Assembly: GCA_019637155.1 (NCBI GenBank)
Contig: JAHBWE010000002.1
Coordinates: forward strand, 248,001 to 312,000
DNA from: Labilithrix sp.
Lineage (GTDB): Bacteria > Myxococcota_A > Polyangia > Polyangiales > Polyangiaceae
Direction of reading: 5' to 3'
Length of the DNA: 64,000 bases
Shown: one piece after another, positions 1 to 8,586 of the stretch
Layout of the letters: every line of letters starts with the position of its first letter
Position numbering within the stretch: the first letter of the stretch is position 1
Notes under the pieces: generated by a model
What the model saw: only the letters and a program-made list of their open reading frames with translations
Told to the model about the DNA's origin: nothing
The model's database searches: none
Translations under genes and position numbers: made by a program

Positions 1-1218
1 GTTGAGGCGGTCGGGCGTCGCGAGCATCGCGGCCAGGTCCTGGATCTGCTTCGCCGTCACCGCGGCGTTGCGCGCGATGCGCTCCTCGATCGACTCGTGG
101 CGATCGAAGAGGATCCCCGCGGCGTAGAAGCCGGCGAGCTCCTCCGGCGAGTCCATCATCGAGCGCATGTCCCAGCGGTGACGGCGGCGCGCCTTCTCGA
201 GCTCCTCCGGCGTGGGGCCGGTGCGCGCGAGCTCGCGGAAGAGGCCCGTGATCTCCTCCGCCACCGTCGCCGCCCGCGCGTGCTGCACGCCCGCCGCGAA
301 GTCGACGATGCCGTCGTCGTCGTAGCCGTCGTACTGCGCGCTCACGTCGTAGCAGAGGCCCTTGTCGTCGACGACGCGGTGGTAGAGCCGCGTCGACATG
401 CCGTCGTCGAGGAGCCGCATCATCATGTCCATCACGTGCCGCTGCGGCGCGACGTCGGGCACGGCGCGGAAGCAGACGCGGAGCTCGGTCTGGCTCGAGA
501 CGTTCTCGACGACGTCGAAGCGCGCCGCCTTCTGCGCGTGCTTCGGCGGCGCGCTCGTCACGCGCGTGCCCTTCGGCAGGCGTCCGAAGTGCTCCGCCGC
601 GAGCTCGAGCGCGCGATCGGGGCCGACGTTGCCCGAGAACACGAGCACGGAGTTCGCCGCGTTGTAGTGGCGCGCGTGGTGCGCGACGAGCATCTCGCGG
701 TCGAAGGAGCGGACGCGCTTCTCGTCGCCGGTGATCGTGAAGCCGAGCGGGTGATCGGGGTAGATCATCTCGCGCGACAGGTTGTCGGCGTCGACCTGAC
801 GGCCCTCGTCGTCGAGGTCCTCCAGGATCTCCTCGCAGACGATCTCCTTCTCGACGTCGATGTCCGCGAAGGTCGGCGACGTCATCACGTCGGCGAAGAG
901 CGCGGTCGTGGGCTCCAGCGTCTCGGCCGGCAGCGTGACGGAGAAGACGCCGAAGTCGACCTGCGTCGCGGCGTAGAGGTAGCCGCCGAGGCCCTCGAAG
1001 GCGAGGTTCACGTCGTGCGCGTGCGGCAGCCGCGGCGTGCCGCGGTAGAGCATGTGCTCGAGGAAGTGGGAGAGGCCGTTCTCCTTCGCCGTCTCGAAGC
1101 GGGAGCCGACCCGGACGTAGAGCGCGACGTGCGCGCGATGGAGCGCGGGCTGCGGAGCGACGACGACCGGCAGCCCGTTCGCGAGCGTGTGGAACCGCGC
1201 GGCCTCGAGGCCTGCCAT
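1..1218 (-). CDS. M16 family zinc metallopeptidase (3' part cut by window edge)
   Basis: Insulinase/processing-peptidase type zinc protease. The visible 406 codons start with MAGLEAARFHTLANG at an ATG and run off the left edge, so the C-terminus is missing. The inverted zinc motif HFLEH (HxxEH) is present near residue 50 in SHFLEHMLYRG. The third zinc ligand is probably a Glu in the EKEIVCEEILEDL stretch, at the usual distance of about 75 residues. The rest follows the peptidase M16 N-domain and the start of the inactive C-domain, including the DDGMSTRLYHRV region. It follows ppiD after 9 bases on the same strand, so the two are probably co-transcribed. No signal peptide is visible, so a cytoplasmic or PqqL/YmxG-like location cannot be decided. 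The family call is firm; the substrate is unknown. Confidence 0.93.
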   Translation of the reverse strand, partial: MAGLEAARFHTLANGLPVVVAPQPALHRAHVALYVRVGSRFETAKENGLSHFLEHMLYRGTPRLPHAHDVNLAFEGLGGYLYAATQVDFGVFSVTLPAETLEPTTALFADVMTSPTFADIDVEKEIVCEEILEDLDDEGRQVDADNLSREMIYPDHPLGFTITGDEKRVRSFDREMLVAHHARHYNAANSVLVFSGNVGPDRALELAAEHFGRLPKGTRVTSAPPKHAQKAARFDVVENVSSQTELRVCFRAVPDVAPQRHVMDMMMRLLDDGMSTRLYHRVVDDKGLCYDVSAQYDGYDDDGIVDFAAGVQHARAATVAEEITGLFRELARTGPTPEELEKARRRHRWDMRSMMDSPEELAGFYAAGILFDRHESIEERIARNAAVTAKQIQDLAAMLATPDRLN

Positions 1219-1227
1219 GGGGCGGCC

Positions 1228-2925
1228 TTACTCGTCGTCCTCGTCGTCGCGCGACGCGCCGCCGTCGCCCTTCGGGGCGCCGAACAGGTTGTTCGTGTCG
1301 ACCTTGATCTCCTGCTTCGACGACTCGCGCAGGCGGCGCACGTAGTACGCGAGCGCCTCGTTCTGCTTCGCCGCGAGGAGCGACGCCGCGTACGTGTCGC
1401 GCTCCTTGTCGAAGTCCTCGCGCGACGCGGCCTTCTGCTCCTTGAGCGACACGACGATGTAGCCGTCGTCCGTCTTCACCGGCTCGGGCGCGACGTCGCC
1501 CGGCTTGCCCTCGAACGCGAACTTCACGATCGACTCGGTCGCGTCGTGCGAGATCGCCGGGATCGGATCGCCGCCGCGGTTGAACGCCGACGACGTGAGC
1601 ACCTGCGGCCGGGTCGGGTCCTTGTCCGGGGTGAAGGTCTCCTCCACCGGAGCGGCGGCGGCGTCCGCGCCCGCGTCGCCGCCGGCGGCCTCGGGCCTCC
1701 GCTCGACCTTCGGCGTGAATTTGGCGTACTTCACGATTGCGGCGGCGATCGCGTCATCCGCGGATTTGCCGCTCTTCATGTCGGCGGCGACGTCCTTCGC
1801 GATCGTGCGCGCGAGGTCGTCGGACTTCCCGCCCTTGTAGGCCTTGAGGATGTCCTCCTTCGTCGCCGGGTCGCGCTTGATGATGTGGTAGCCGTACGAG
1901 GTCTGGACGAGCTGCTGATCGAGCTCGCCCGGCTTGAGGCCCTCGACCGACTTCTTGAACTCGGGGACGAAGTTCTCGACCTGCTCGCCGGGGTACTGGC
2001 CGCCCTTGTCCTTGCTCCCGGGGTCCTCCGAGAACTCCTGCGCGAGCTTGGCGAAGTCCTCGCCCTTCTTCACGCGCTCGAGGATGCCCTCCGCCTTCGT
2101 CTTCGCGGCGGCGAGCTCGTCGGCCTTCTCCTTGTCGCCCTTCACGAGGATGTGGCGGACGGGGACCATGATCTTCGCCGGGTTGGCCTTCGCCCACTCG
2201 TCGACCTCCCGCGCGTCGGTGCTGATCGCGTACTTCTCGACCCAGCCCTTGCGGACGATGACGTACCCGACGGTGGAGGTCGAGCGCTCCTCGACGAACT
2301 TGTCGAAGGCCTCGTCTTCCGCGACGCGGATCGGCGCCTTGACGAGGTCGCGCATCTTCGCGGCGAGGAGCTCGCGCGCCTGCCACTCGCGGAACTCGGC
2401 GGGGGAGCGATTCACGAGCTGCTTGATCGTGCGCTCGTAGATCTTCATGTCGAACTGCTTCGTGTCCTTGTTCTTGTACCCGTTGGGCACGAGGCGATCG
2501 ACGTTGGTGCTCCCGTTCGGGAAGCCGACCTGCGCGCCGACGTTCGGGTTCTCGCTCGGCAGCGACACGTAGATGTCGCCCTTGAAGATGCTGTCCGTGA
2601 TCTCGTCTTCGCTCACGGTGAGGCCGAGGCGCTCTGCTTCGCCGATGAGGAGCTCGCGCTCGATCATGCCTTCGAGCACGAAGCGCGAGGCCTGCGCCTG
2701 CCTCATGCCCGGGGCGCCGCGCGAGAAGACGAGACGGTACGCGGCGCGGTGGGCCTTCGGCTCGATGCAGTTGCCACGGACCTTGGCCGCGCACGCGTCG
2801 CTGATCGACCCGAGCTTCTTGCCCGCGCTCGGGTTGAAGTTGATGACGAAGACGAGGACGGTGGCGACGATGACCGCGCCGTAGACGGCGGACGTCAGGC
2901 CTTTTTGCCGAAAGACATCGAGCAT
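1228..2925 (-). CDS. ppiD: PpiD-like membrane-anchored peptidyl-prolyl isomerase/chaperone
   Basis: 565 residues. A single N-terminal membrane segment (about residues 13-31, VYGAVIVATVLVFVINF) anchors a large periplasmic part. A SurA_N/PpiD-type helical domain follows. A parvulin rotamase domain lies at about 255-350, with the hallmark VRHILVKGD start and GYHIIKRD end. The C-terminal region is Ala/Asp-rich and ends in an acidic tail (SRDDEDDE). The family assists folding of newly exported proteins at the inner membrane. It starts with ATG. The next gene downstream on the minus strand is the M16 peptidase, 9 bases away, giving a periplasmic or membrane protein-quality pairing. Length and architecture fit PpiD better than SurA, which has a cleavable signal peptide. 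Confidence 0.9.
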   Translation of the reverse strand: MLDVFRQKGLTSAVYGAVIVATVLVFVINFNPSAGKKLGSISDACAAKVRGNCIEPKAHRAAYRLVFSRGAPGMRQAQASRFVLEGMIERELLIGEAERLGLTVSEDEITDSIFKGDIYVSLPSENPNVGAQVGFPNGSTNVDRLVPNGYKNKDTKQFDMKIYERTIKQLVNRSPAEFREWQARELLAAKMRDLVKAPIRVAEDEAFDKFVEERSTSTVGYVIVRKGWVEKYAISTDAREVDEWAKANPAKIMVPVRHILVKGDKEKADELAAAKTKAEGILERVKKGEDFAKLAQEFSEDPGSKDKGGQYPGEQVENFVPEFKKSVEGLKPGELDQQLVQTSYGYHIIKRDPATKEDILKAYKGGKSDDLARTIAKDVAADMKSGKSADDAIAAAIVKYAKFTPKVERRPEAAGGDAGADAAAAPVEETFTPDKDPTRPQVLTSSAFNRGGDPIPAISHDATESIVKFAFEGKPGDVAPEPVKTDDGYIVVSLKEQKAASREDFDKERDTYAASLLAAKQNEALAYYVRRLRESSKQEIKVDTNNLFGAPKGDGGASRDDEDDE

Positions 2926-2976
2926 GGGAAGCGCGTCCCCATAACACGGGAGCGCCCGTGTCGATACCCGCCGATG

Positions 2977-3417
2977 CTAGGCGTGGTGCCCGACCGCTTT
3001 CTCCAACGAGAGCGCGAGCTTGAGCACCGGGACCGCGTCCTCGACCGAGGCCACGTCCTGGGAGAGGAAGACCTCGTAGAAGGTGTCGATCGTCCGGGAG
3101 GCGTCTCCGGGGTCGCTCACGGCGCGCACGCCGGTGGAGGTCTCGGAGAACCCTTTCGCGACGGCCGGCTCGGCGAGCTTGCGGACGCGGTCGAAGAGGG
3201 CGGAGTCGTCGTCGTTCGGGAAGTCCGCCTTCTGGGCGCGGAGGACGAGCCTCACCTGTAGCCTCCCGCCCTCGAGTGGTGCGATGCGGACGCCGGAGTC
3301 GAGGATCAGGTTCTCTCGGACACGCTCCGCGAGGACGACCTCGGTCGGAAGGGTTCGGAACACCTCGAACCCGCTCGCGACGAGTGCTTTCTTCAGCTGT
3401 TGCGGAGTGGACGACAC
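2977..3417 (-). CDS. conserved small protein of unknown function
   Basis: 146 residues, GTG start preceded by AGGA six bases upstream. There is no signal peptide, membrane segment or recognised motif. It begins MSSTPQQLKKALVASGFEVFRT and then alternates short charged strands and helices (FPNDDDSALFDRVRKLAEP), as in a compact cytoplasmic alpha/beta protein. It lies 51 bases upstream of ppiD on the same strand and is divergent from the PilZ gene, with which it shares an 85-base promoter region. Codon use matches its neighbours, which supports it as a real gene. Function unknown. Confidence 0.7.
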   Translation of the reverse strand: MSSTPQQLKKALVASGFEVFRTLPTEVVLAERVRENLILDSGVRIAPLEGGRLQVRLVLRAQKADFPNDDDSALFDRVRKLAEPAVAKGFSETSTGVRAVSDPGDASRTIDTFYEVFLSQDVASVEDAVPVLKLALSLEKAVGHHA

Positions 3418-3502
3418 GAGGTGTCCTACATTCTGGCCAAAGGCCCCTCTCCGTCAACAGTGATCGGTTGGGGGGTCCCCGTGCTACTCTCCGTACCCGC
3501 TC

Positions 3503-3976
3503 GTGAGCGATCGAACGAATCCCCCCGGAAGCGAGACGCCGAAGGCCGTCCAGCCGCCCTCCGTGCCGGCCACGCCTGCGATTTCGAAGGTCCCGAGCGG
3601 CGTGCACGCGATGCGCCGCGGGGGGGCTCGGCGCGAGGTCACGGAGCGCGTCAACCTCAAGACCGAAGACGGAAAACTCTTCGAGGGCTGGGCGCTCAAC
3701 GTGAGCCGCGGCGGCCTCCGGGCCATCCTGGAGGACAAGGTCCACCTCGGCCAGAAGTTCGAGATCGAGCTCGGCACCGACGAGATGCTGAGGCGTTCCG
3801 GCCGCATCGTCTGGGTCCAAGAGGAGCCCGACGGCGTGATCGTCGGCATCGAGTTCACGGGCATGTCCGGGACGCAGCAGTCCGTTCCGCCGCCGCCCCC
3901 CGGCGCCGAGAGCGAGCGCAACCTCGTCGCCGCCGCCGACCCGAGCGAGCCCCTCGACCTCGGCGAAAAAAAATAA
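3503..3976 (+). CDS. PilZ domain protein (probable c-di-GMP receptor)
   Basis: 157 residues with a GTG start. After a Pro-rich N-terminal linker comes a PilZ domain at about residues 38-125. Both c-di-GMP-binding elements are visible: an Arg-rich RxxxR-type box (MRRGGARREVTER) and the N/DxSxxG box (NVSRGGLRAI). The C-terminus is a disordered Pro/Glu/Asp tail ending GEKK. It is cytoplasmic. Such stand-alone PilZ proteins tune motility, polysaccharide export or transcription in response to c-di-GMP. The partner here cannot be read from context. Its stop codon is only two bases from the convergent stop of the next gene. Confidence 0.88.
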   Translation: MSDRTNPPGSETPKAVQPPSVPATPAISKVPSGVHAMRRGGARREVTERVNLKTEDGKLFEGWALNVSRGGLRAILEDKVHLGQKFEIELGTDEMLRRSGRIVWVQEEPDGVIVGIEFTGMSGTQQSVPPPPPGAESERNLVAAADPSEPLDLGEKK

Positions 3977-3978
3977 TC

Positions 3979-4770
3979 CTACGGCCGGCAGAACAGCGGG
4001 ATCGCCGCGGTGCCGCCGTTCGGGCCGGTGAAGGTCGCGCGGTTGGTGCCGTCGTATTCGAGCGAGACCTGCTGGTCCTTCGTCGAGATCGTGATCTTGC
4101 CGCCGGCCTCGGGGCAGCCGCGGGCGCAGCGGCGGAAGTCCTGGATGACCGTGCGGATCTCGCGGTCGCGGACCTTGCCCTCGGAGGTGCCGTCGAGCGC
4201 GAAGCACGCGTCGCCGAGCGACCACGAGACCTTGTGCGTGCTCTGACGCGAGAACGACTTGCCACCCGCGGTCGTGCCGCTGAGGCTCGCGGACCACGTC
4301 ATCGTGCGCGTCGTTCCGCTCGCGACGATGTCCGTCGACGCGGAGCCATCGATCTTCGCGCCGTTCACCGCGAGCCCCGTGAAGGTGAGCTCGAGGCGGA
4401 GCTTCCCCGGCTCCACCGTCGCCGCGGCGACGACGACGCCGCTCACGTCGCGGAGCCCGTTCCGGCCCTGGCAGCTCGTGAACGTGAACGTGACCTCGTC
4501 GCCGCCGGACGCCGGCTCGCGCGTGAAGCAACGCGCGGGGTACGCCGCGAGATCGTTGGCGAGCGCGACCTCTCCCGGCGCCGACGACACGAGCGACGAC
4601 GTGACGATCTGCACGTCGGTATCCGCCGCGTTCGAGTCGGTGCCGTCCTCCGCGAACGACGTGTCTTCTTGCACCGGCGTCACCGGAGGATCTTTGACGT
4701 CGCCGTCGCCGTCCTTCTCGCTCGTGCATCCGGCGACGAGGAGCGCGACGACGGAGGTGAACCGGCCCAT
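3979..4770 (-). CDS. predicted lipoprotein of unknown function
   Basis: 263 residues. The ATG at 4770 gives a clean lipoprotein signal, MGRFTSVVALLVAGC, with the lipobox Cys at residue 15, followed by an Asp/Glu/Thr-rich spacer. The body is beta-strand-rich with paired cysteines (CFTRE...CQGRNG; FRRCARGCPEAGG; final FCRP) that could form disulfides in the envelope. No enzymatic motif is recognised. The open frame continues upstream on this strand, but that would bury the signal peptide, so 4770 is preferred. It is divergent from the FHA-sigma54 activator gene across 144 bases. Confidence 0.8.
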   Translation of the reverse strand: MGRFTSVVALLVAGCTSEKDGDGDVKDPPVTPVQEDTSFAEDGTDSNAADTDVQIVTSSLVSSAPGEVALANDLAAYPARCFTREPASGGDEVTFTFTSCQGRNGLRDVSGVVVAAATVEPGKLRLELTFTGLAVNGAKIDGSASTDIVASGTTRTMTWSASLSGTTAGGKSFSRQSTHKVSWSLGDACFALDGTSEGKVRDREIRTVIQDFRRCARGCPEAGGKITISTKDQQVSLEYDGTNRATFTGPNGGTAAIPLFCRP

Positions 4771-4914
4771 GCCTCGACCATAGCATCGACGATGCCAGCG
4801 ACCGGAGGCCCGCAGAGGCGCGGCCCCTGCGTTGAAGACCTGGACGCACCGGCGTCCACCCGGCTCGGCGCTCGTTCGGCGGCTTCTTCCCACGGGGGCC
4901 GGAGGTGTGCGAGC

Positions 4915-6225
4915 GTGGACGAGATGCAAGGCTCGACGCGAGCTCGCGTCCTCCACTGGTTCGTGCGCGGCGGGGTGGTGCGCCTGCCGGACGGGAGCGA
5001 GCGCGCGATCGACGTCGATCCGATCGTGATCGGTCGCGACGAGGGCGCCGCCGTCCGCCTCGAAGACCCCGAGGTGAGCGCGGTCCATTGCGAGCTCCGC
5101 GCGGTGAACGAAGGGATCCTCGTGCGCGATCTCGGCAGCACGAACGGCACGCACGTGGGCGCGGTGCGCGTGAGCGAAGGGATCGTCACGACGAAGGCCG
5201 AGCTCGTGGTCGGGCAGAGTCGGCTCGGGCTCGAGCCGCGCACGGACAAGCAGCGCGTCGACGTCGGGTACGCCGATCGCTTCGCCGAGCTCGTGGGGTC
5301 TTCGCCGAAGATGCGCCGCGTCTTCGGCGTGCTCGAGAAGGTCGCGAAGACGCCGCTCTCGATCCTGATCCTCGGGGAGACCGGCACCGGGAAAGAGGTG
5401 GTCGCGCGGAGCGTCCATCAGTCGAGCGAGCGGAAGGACGGTCCGTTCGTCGTCGTCGACTGCGGATCGATCCCGTCCGCGCTCGCGGAGAGCCTCCTCT
5501 TCGGTCACGAGAAGGGCTCCTTCACCGGCGCGACCGAGCGGAAGAAGGGCGCGCTCGCGGAGGCGCACGGCGGCACGCTGTTCCTCGACGAGCTCGGCGA
5601 GCTCCCGCTCGACATCCAGCCGAAGCTCCTCCGCGCGCTCGCCGAGCGGCAGGTGAAGCGCGTCGGCGGGAGCGCGTTCGAGCCGATCGACGTGCGCGTG
5701 CTCGCCGCGACGCGGCGCGACCTCGCGGCGGAGATGAACGCGGGCCGCTTCCGGAGCGACCTCTACTTCCGCATCGCGCAGGTCAAGGTCGAGCTGCCGC
5801 CGCTCCGCGAGCGCATCGACGACGTGCCGATGCTCGTCGAGGAGGTGTGCAAGCGATCGGGCAAGCCGGAGGCGGCCGTGGTCGTCCTCGACTGGATCGA
5901 CCGTCGCCTCGGCGCCTACGACTGGCCCGGCAACGTGCGCGAGCTCGTGAACGTCGCGCAGGTCGCGGCGACGCTCGCCGACACGCCGGAGGCGATCGAC
6001 GACGTGCTCACGCTCGCGCGCGGGGCGGAGGAGGGGGACGCGCGCGGTCCGCAGACGGCGTTCGCGGAGGCGAAGAAGGGCGCGATCGCCGCGTTCGAGC
6101 GGGACTACTTCACGCAGCTCGCGAAGGGCGCGAAGGGCAACGTGAGCGAGATGGCGCGGCAGAGCGGGATGGAGCGCCATCACGTGCGCGCGTACCTCCG
6201 CAAGTACGCGATCGAGAAGGGCTGA
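4915..6225 (+). CDS. FHA-domain sigma54-dependent transcriptional activator
   Basis: 436 residues. The GTG at 4915 is chosen because GGAGG lies nine bases upstream; the ATG at 4924 would be too far from it. An FHA domain (about 20-95, IGRDEGAAVRLEDPEVSAVH and GSTNGTHVG) replaces the usual receiver. A central AAA+ domain follows with Walker A GETGTGKE (about residue 155), a sigma54 loop read as GSFTGA rather than GAFTGA (about 200), Walker B TLFLDELGEL, and the WPGNVREL motif. It ends in a Fis-type helix-turn-helix (NVSEMARQSGMERHHVRAYL). Known family role: phospho-Thr sensing by FHA coupled to sigma54 promoter opening, usually downstream of Ser/Thr kinases. The membrane kinase at 11.3-13.4 kb is a possible but unproven input. 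Confidence 0.93.
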   Translation: MDEMQGSTRARVLHWFVRGGVVRLPDGSERAIDVDPIVIGRDEGAAVRLEDPEVSAVHCELRAVNEGILVRDLGSTNGTHVGAVRVSEGIVTTKAELVVGQSRLGLEPRTDKQRVDVGYADRFAELVGSSPKMRRVFGVLEKVAKTPLSILILGETGTGKEVVARSVHQSSERKDGPFVVVDCGSIPSALAESLLFGHEKGSFTGATERKKGALAEAHGGTLFLDELGELPLDIQPKLLRALAERQVKRVGGSAFEPIDVRVLAATRRDLAAEMNAGRFRSDLYFRIAQVKVELPPLRERIDDVPMLVEEVCKRSGKPEAAVVVLDWIDRRLGAYDWPGNVRELVNVAQVAATLADTPEAIDDVLTLARGAEEGDARGPQTAFAEAKKGAIAAFERDYFTQLAKGAKGNVSEMARQSGMERHHVRAYLRKYAIEKG

Positions 6226-6246
6226 GGGCGGGGATCGTTCGCGACC

Positions 6247-8535
6247 ATGTCCGAGTCACGGCAGCTGCCGTCGTACCCGCCGCGGCGGCCGATCCCGACC
6301 GCGGCGCTGCTCCAGTTCGCGCTGACGATCTTCGCGGGGGCGACGCTCCTCTTCGCGTGCCAGCCGATCATCGGGCGCATGGTCGTCCCGCTCCTCGGCG
6401 GCGCGCCCGCGGTGTGGATCGTCTGCTCGCTCTTCTTCGAGACGATCCTCCTCTTCGGCTACGCGTACGCCCACTACGTCGGGACGAAGCTCCCGATCCG
6501 CGCCCAGGTCGTCCTCCAGCTCGCGATCGTCGCGTCGGTGTTCCTCGTGATGCCGGTGAGCGTCGACGAGCGCGTGATGCAGCGGCTCACCGCCGAGCAC
6601 CCGACGCTCGGCCTCTGCCTCGTGCTCTTGCGCTCGGTCGGGCTGCCGTTCTTCGTCCTCTCCACCAGCTCGCCGCTCCTGCAGCGCTGGTTCGCGGAGC
6701 TCGGGGAGAAGGACCCCTATCACTTGTATGCTGCAAGCAACGCGGGGAGCTTCGTCGCGCTCTTGGGGTATCCGCTCGCGCTCGAGCCGCTCTTGCCCGT
6801 GCACGCGCAGGGCCGCGCGCTCCACACCGGCTACGCGGTCTACGCGGTGTGCGTCGTCGCGTGCGCCTTCCGCGCGATGCGTGCGCGGAGCGACGTCCGC
6901 GTCGACACGACGCCGGCGCCGCCGCAGGTCCTCGTCACGTCGGGGGCCGGCCCGCGCCACACGACGCCGGCGCAGCGCTGGCGCGAGCGGCTCGTGTGGA
7001 TCGCGCTCTCGTTCGGGCCGTCGAGCCTCCTCCTCGGCGCGACGGAGTACGTGACGACCGACGTCGCGAGCGTTCCGCTCTTGTGGGTGCTGCCGCTCGC
7101 GCTCTACCTCCTCTCGTTCATCGTCGCGTTCGCGAAGCGGCAGCCGATCAAGCCGGCGACGTACTCGCGCGGCACCGCGCTCGTCGCCGCGATCGTGGCC
7201 GCGATCACGCTCGCGGACGTGACCGGCCCCGCGTACCTCGTCATCGCGGCGCACATGCTCCTGCTCTTCCTCGCGAGCGTCGTGTGCCATCGCGGCATCG
7301 CCGAGCGGCGCCCGCACGTCACGCGCCTCACCGAGTTCTACCTCCTCATGTCGATCGGCGGCGTGCTCGGCGGCGCGTTCAACGGTCTCCTCGCGCCGTG
7401 GCTGTTCGACGACCTCTACGAGTATCCGATCGCGATCGCGCTCGTGTGCCTCGGTCGCGCGTCGCTCGAACGCGCCGGGTCGCTCGACTGGAGGCGCATC
7501 GGCAAGGACGTCGCGCTCGGCGCGGCGGTGGGGCTCGCGACGTACGGCCTCGTGAAGCTCGGCGCCGCGCGGCGCATCGACCGGACCGGCAGCTTCGGCT
7601 GGATGTTCGGGGTGCCGCTCGTCTTCGCGTTCATGTGGTCGGCGCGTCCGCTCCGCTACGCGGTCGCGATCGGCGGCCTCCTCCTCGCCGGCATGAGCCG
7701 CGGCTACGACTTCGGGACCACGATCTGGGCGGACCGCGGCTTCTTCGGCGTGCTCAAGGTCATGGTCGACAGCGAGCGCCGCTCGCACCTCCTCGTGTCG
7801 GGCAACACGATGCACGGCAAGCAGGCGCTCGATCCGGAGGGCGCGCTGATCCCGCTCGCGTACTACCACCCGACCGGACCGGCGGGCGACGTGCTCGGCC
7901 CGCTGCCGTCGTGGGATCAGGAGCTCGTGCCGCGCAAGGTCGCCGTCATCGGCCTCGGGGTCGGATCGCTCGCGGCGTACGCGCGTCCCGGCGACGAGTG
8001 GACCTTCTTCGAGATCAACCCGTCCGTGGTCGAGGTCGCGACGGAGCACTTCACGTACCTCAGGCGCGCGGAGGAGTCGGCGGTGGTTCACGTCGAGGTC
8101 GGCGACGCGCGCCTTCGGTTGCGCGAGGCGACGACCGCGCCGTTCGACGTCCTCGTCCTCGACGCGTTCAGCTCCGACTCGGTCCCCACCCACCTCGTGA
8201 CGCGCGAGGCGTTCGCGATCTACAAGCGCGCGCTCCGCCCCGGCGGCGTCCTCCTCGCGCACGTCTCGAACGATCACGTGCAGCTCCAGCCCGTCCTCGG
8301 CGCGCTCGCCAAGGATGCGGGGATGTACGCGATCGACCGCCGCGACGACGACCTCACGCGCGAGGAGAAGGCGGCGGGGAAGTCGAGGTCGGAGTGGGTG
8401 CTCATGAGCGAGCGCAAGGACGCGCTCGACCTCACGCTGCGGGGGCGAAAGGACTGGCATCCGCTCGCGGCGCCGGCGGGGCAGAGCGTGTGGACGGACG
8501 ACTACGCGAACGTCCTCGGTTCGCTACGCTTCTAG
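6247..8535 (+). CDS. multi-spanning membrane protein with spermidine-synthase-like domain
   Basis: 762 residues. The N-terminal two thirds hold many hydrophobic segments (for example FALTIFAGATLLFACQPIIGRMVVPLL and VLPLALYLLSFIVAF). The C-terminal third is a Rossmann methyltransferase/spermidine-synthase fold. It has a glycine loop VIGLGVGSLAAY (about residue 571), an acidic ligand FFEINPSVVEVA and the LVLDAFSSDSVPTHLVT motif (about 637). This is the fused MFS/spermidine synthase architecture common in proteobacteria, whose true substrate is unsettled. It starts 21 bases after the FHA activator stop and may be co-transcribed. A short AT-rich codon run (TAT GCT GCA AGC) at HLYAASNAGS contrasts with the rest of the gene. 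Confidence 0.88.
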   Translation: MSESRQLPSYPPRRPIPTAALLQFALTIFAGATLLFACQPIIGRMVVPLLGGAPAVWIVCSLFFETILLFGYAYAHYVGTKLPIRAQVVLQLAIVASVFLVMPVSVDERVMQRLTAEHPTLGLCLVLLRSVGLPFFVLSTSSPLLQRWFAELGEKDPYHLYAASNAGSFVALLGYPLALEPLLPVHAQGRALHTGYAVYAVCVVACAFRAMRARSDVRVDTTPAPPQVLVTSGAGPRHTTPAQRWRERLVWIALSFGPSSLLLGATEYVTTDVASVPLLWVLPLALYLLSFIVAFAKRQPIKPATYSRGTALVAAIVAAITLADVTGPAYLVIAAHMLLLFLASVVCHRGIAERRPHVTRLTEFYLLMSIGGVLGGAFNGLLAPWLFDDLYEYPIAIALVCLGRASLERAGSLDWRRIGKDVALGAAVGLATYGLVKLGAARRIDRTGSFGWMFGVPLVFAFMWSARPLRYAVAIGGLLLAGMSRGYDFGTTIWADRGFFGVLKVMVDSERRSHLLVSGNTMHGKQALDPEGALIPLAYYHPTGPAGDVLGPLPSWDQELVPRKVAVIGLGVGSLAAYARPGDEWTFFEINPSVVEVATEHFTYLRRAEESAVVHVEVGDARLRLREATTAPFDVLVLDAFSSDSVPTHLVTREAFAIYKRALRPGGVLLAHVSNDHVQLQPVLGALAKDAGMYAIDRRDDDLTREEKAAGKSRSEWVLMSERKDALDLTLRGRKDWHPLAAPAGQSVWTDDYANVLGSLRF

Positions 8536-8586
8536 GCTGTCAGACGAGCTCGCGCTCTCCGTCGGAGGGAGGCAGGGACACCGCAC

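Noticed and set aside
97..3261. 1054-codon open frame on the plus strand
   Set aside because: It is antisense to the M16 peptidase, ppiD and the 146-residue gene, all of which show clear family motifs on the minus strand; its Arg/Val/Asp-rich product is a by-product of third-position G/C bias.
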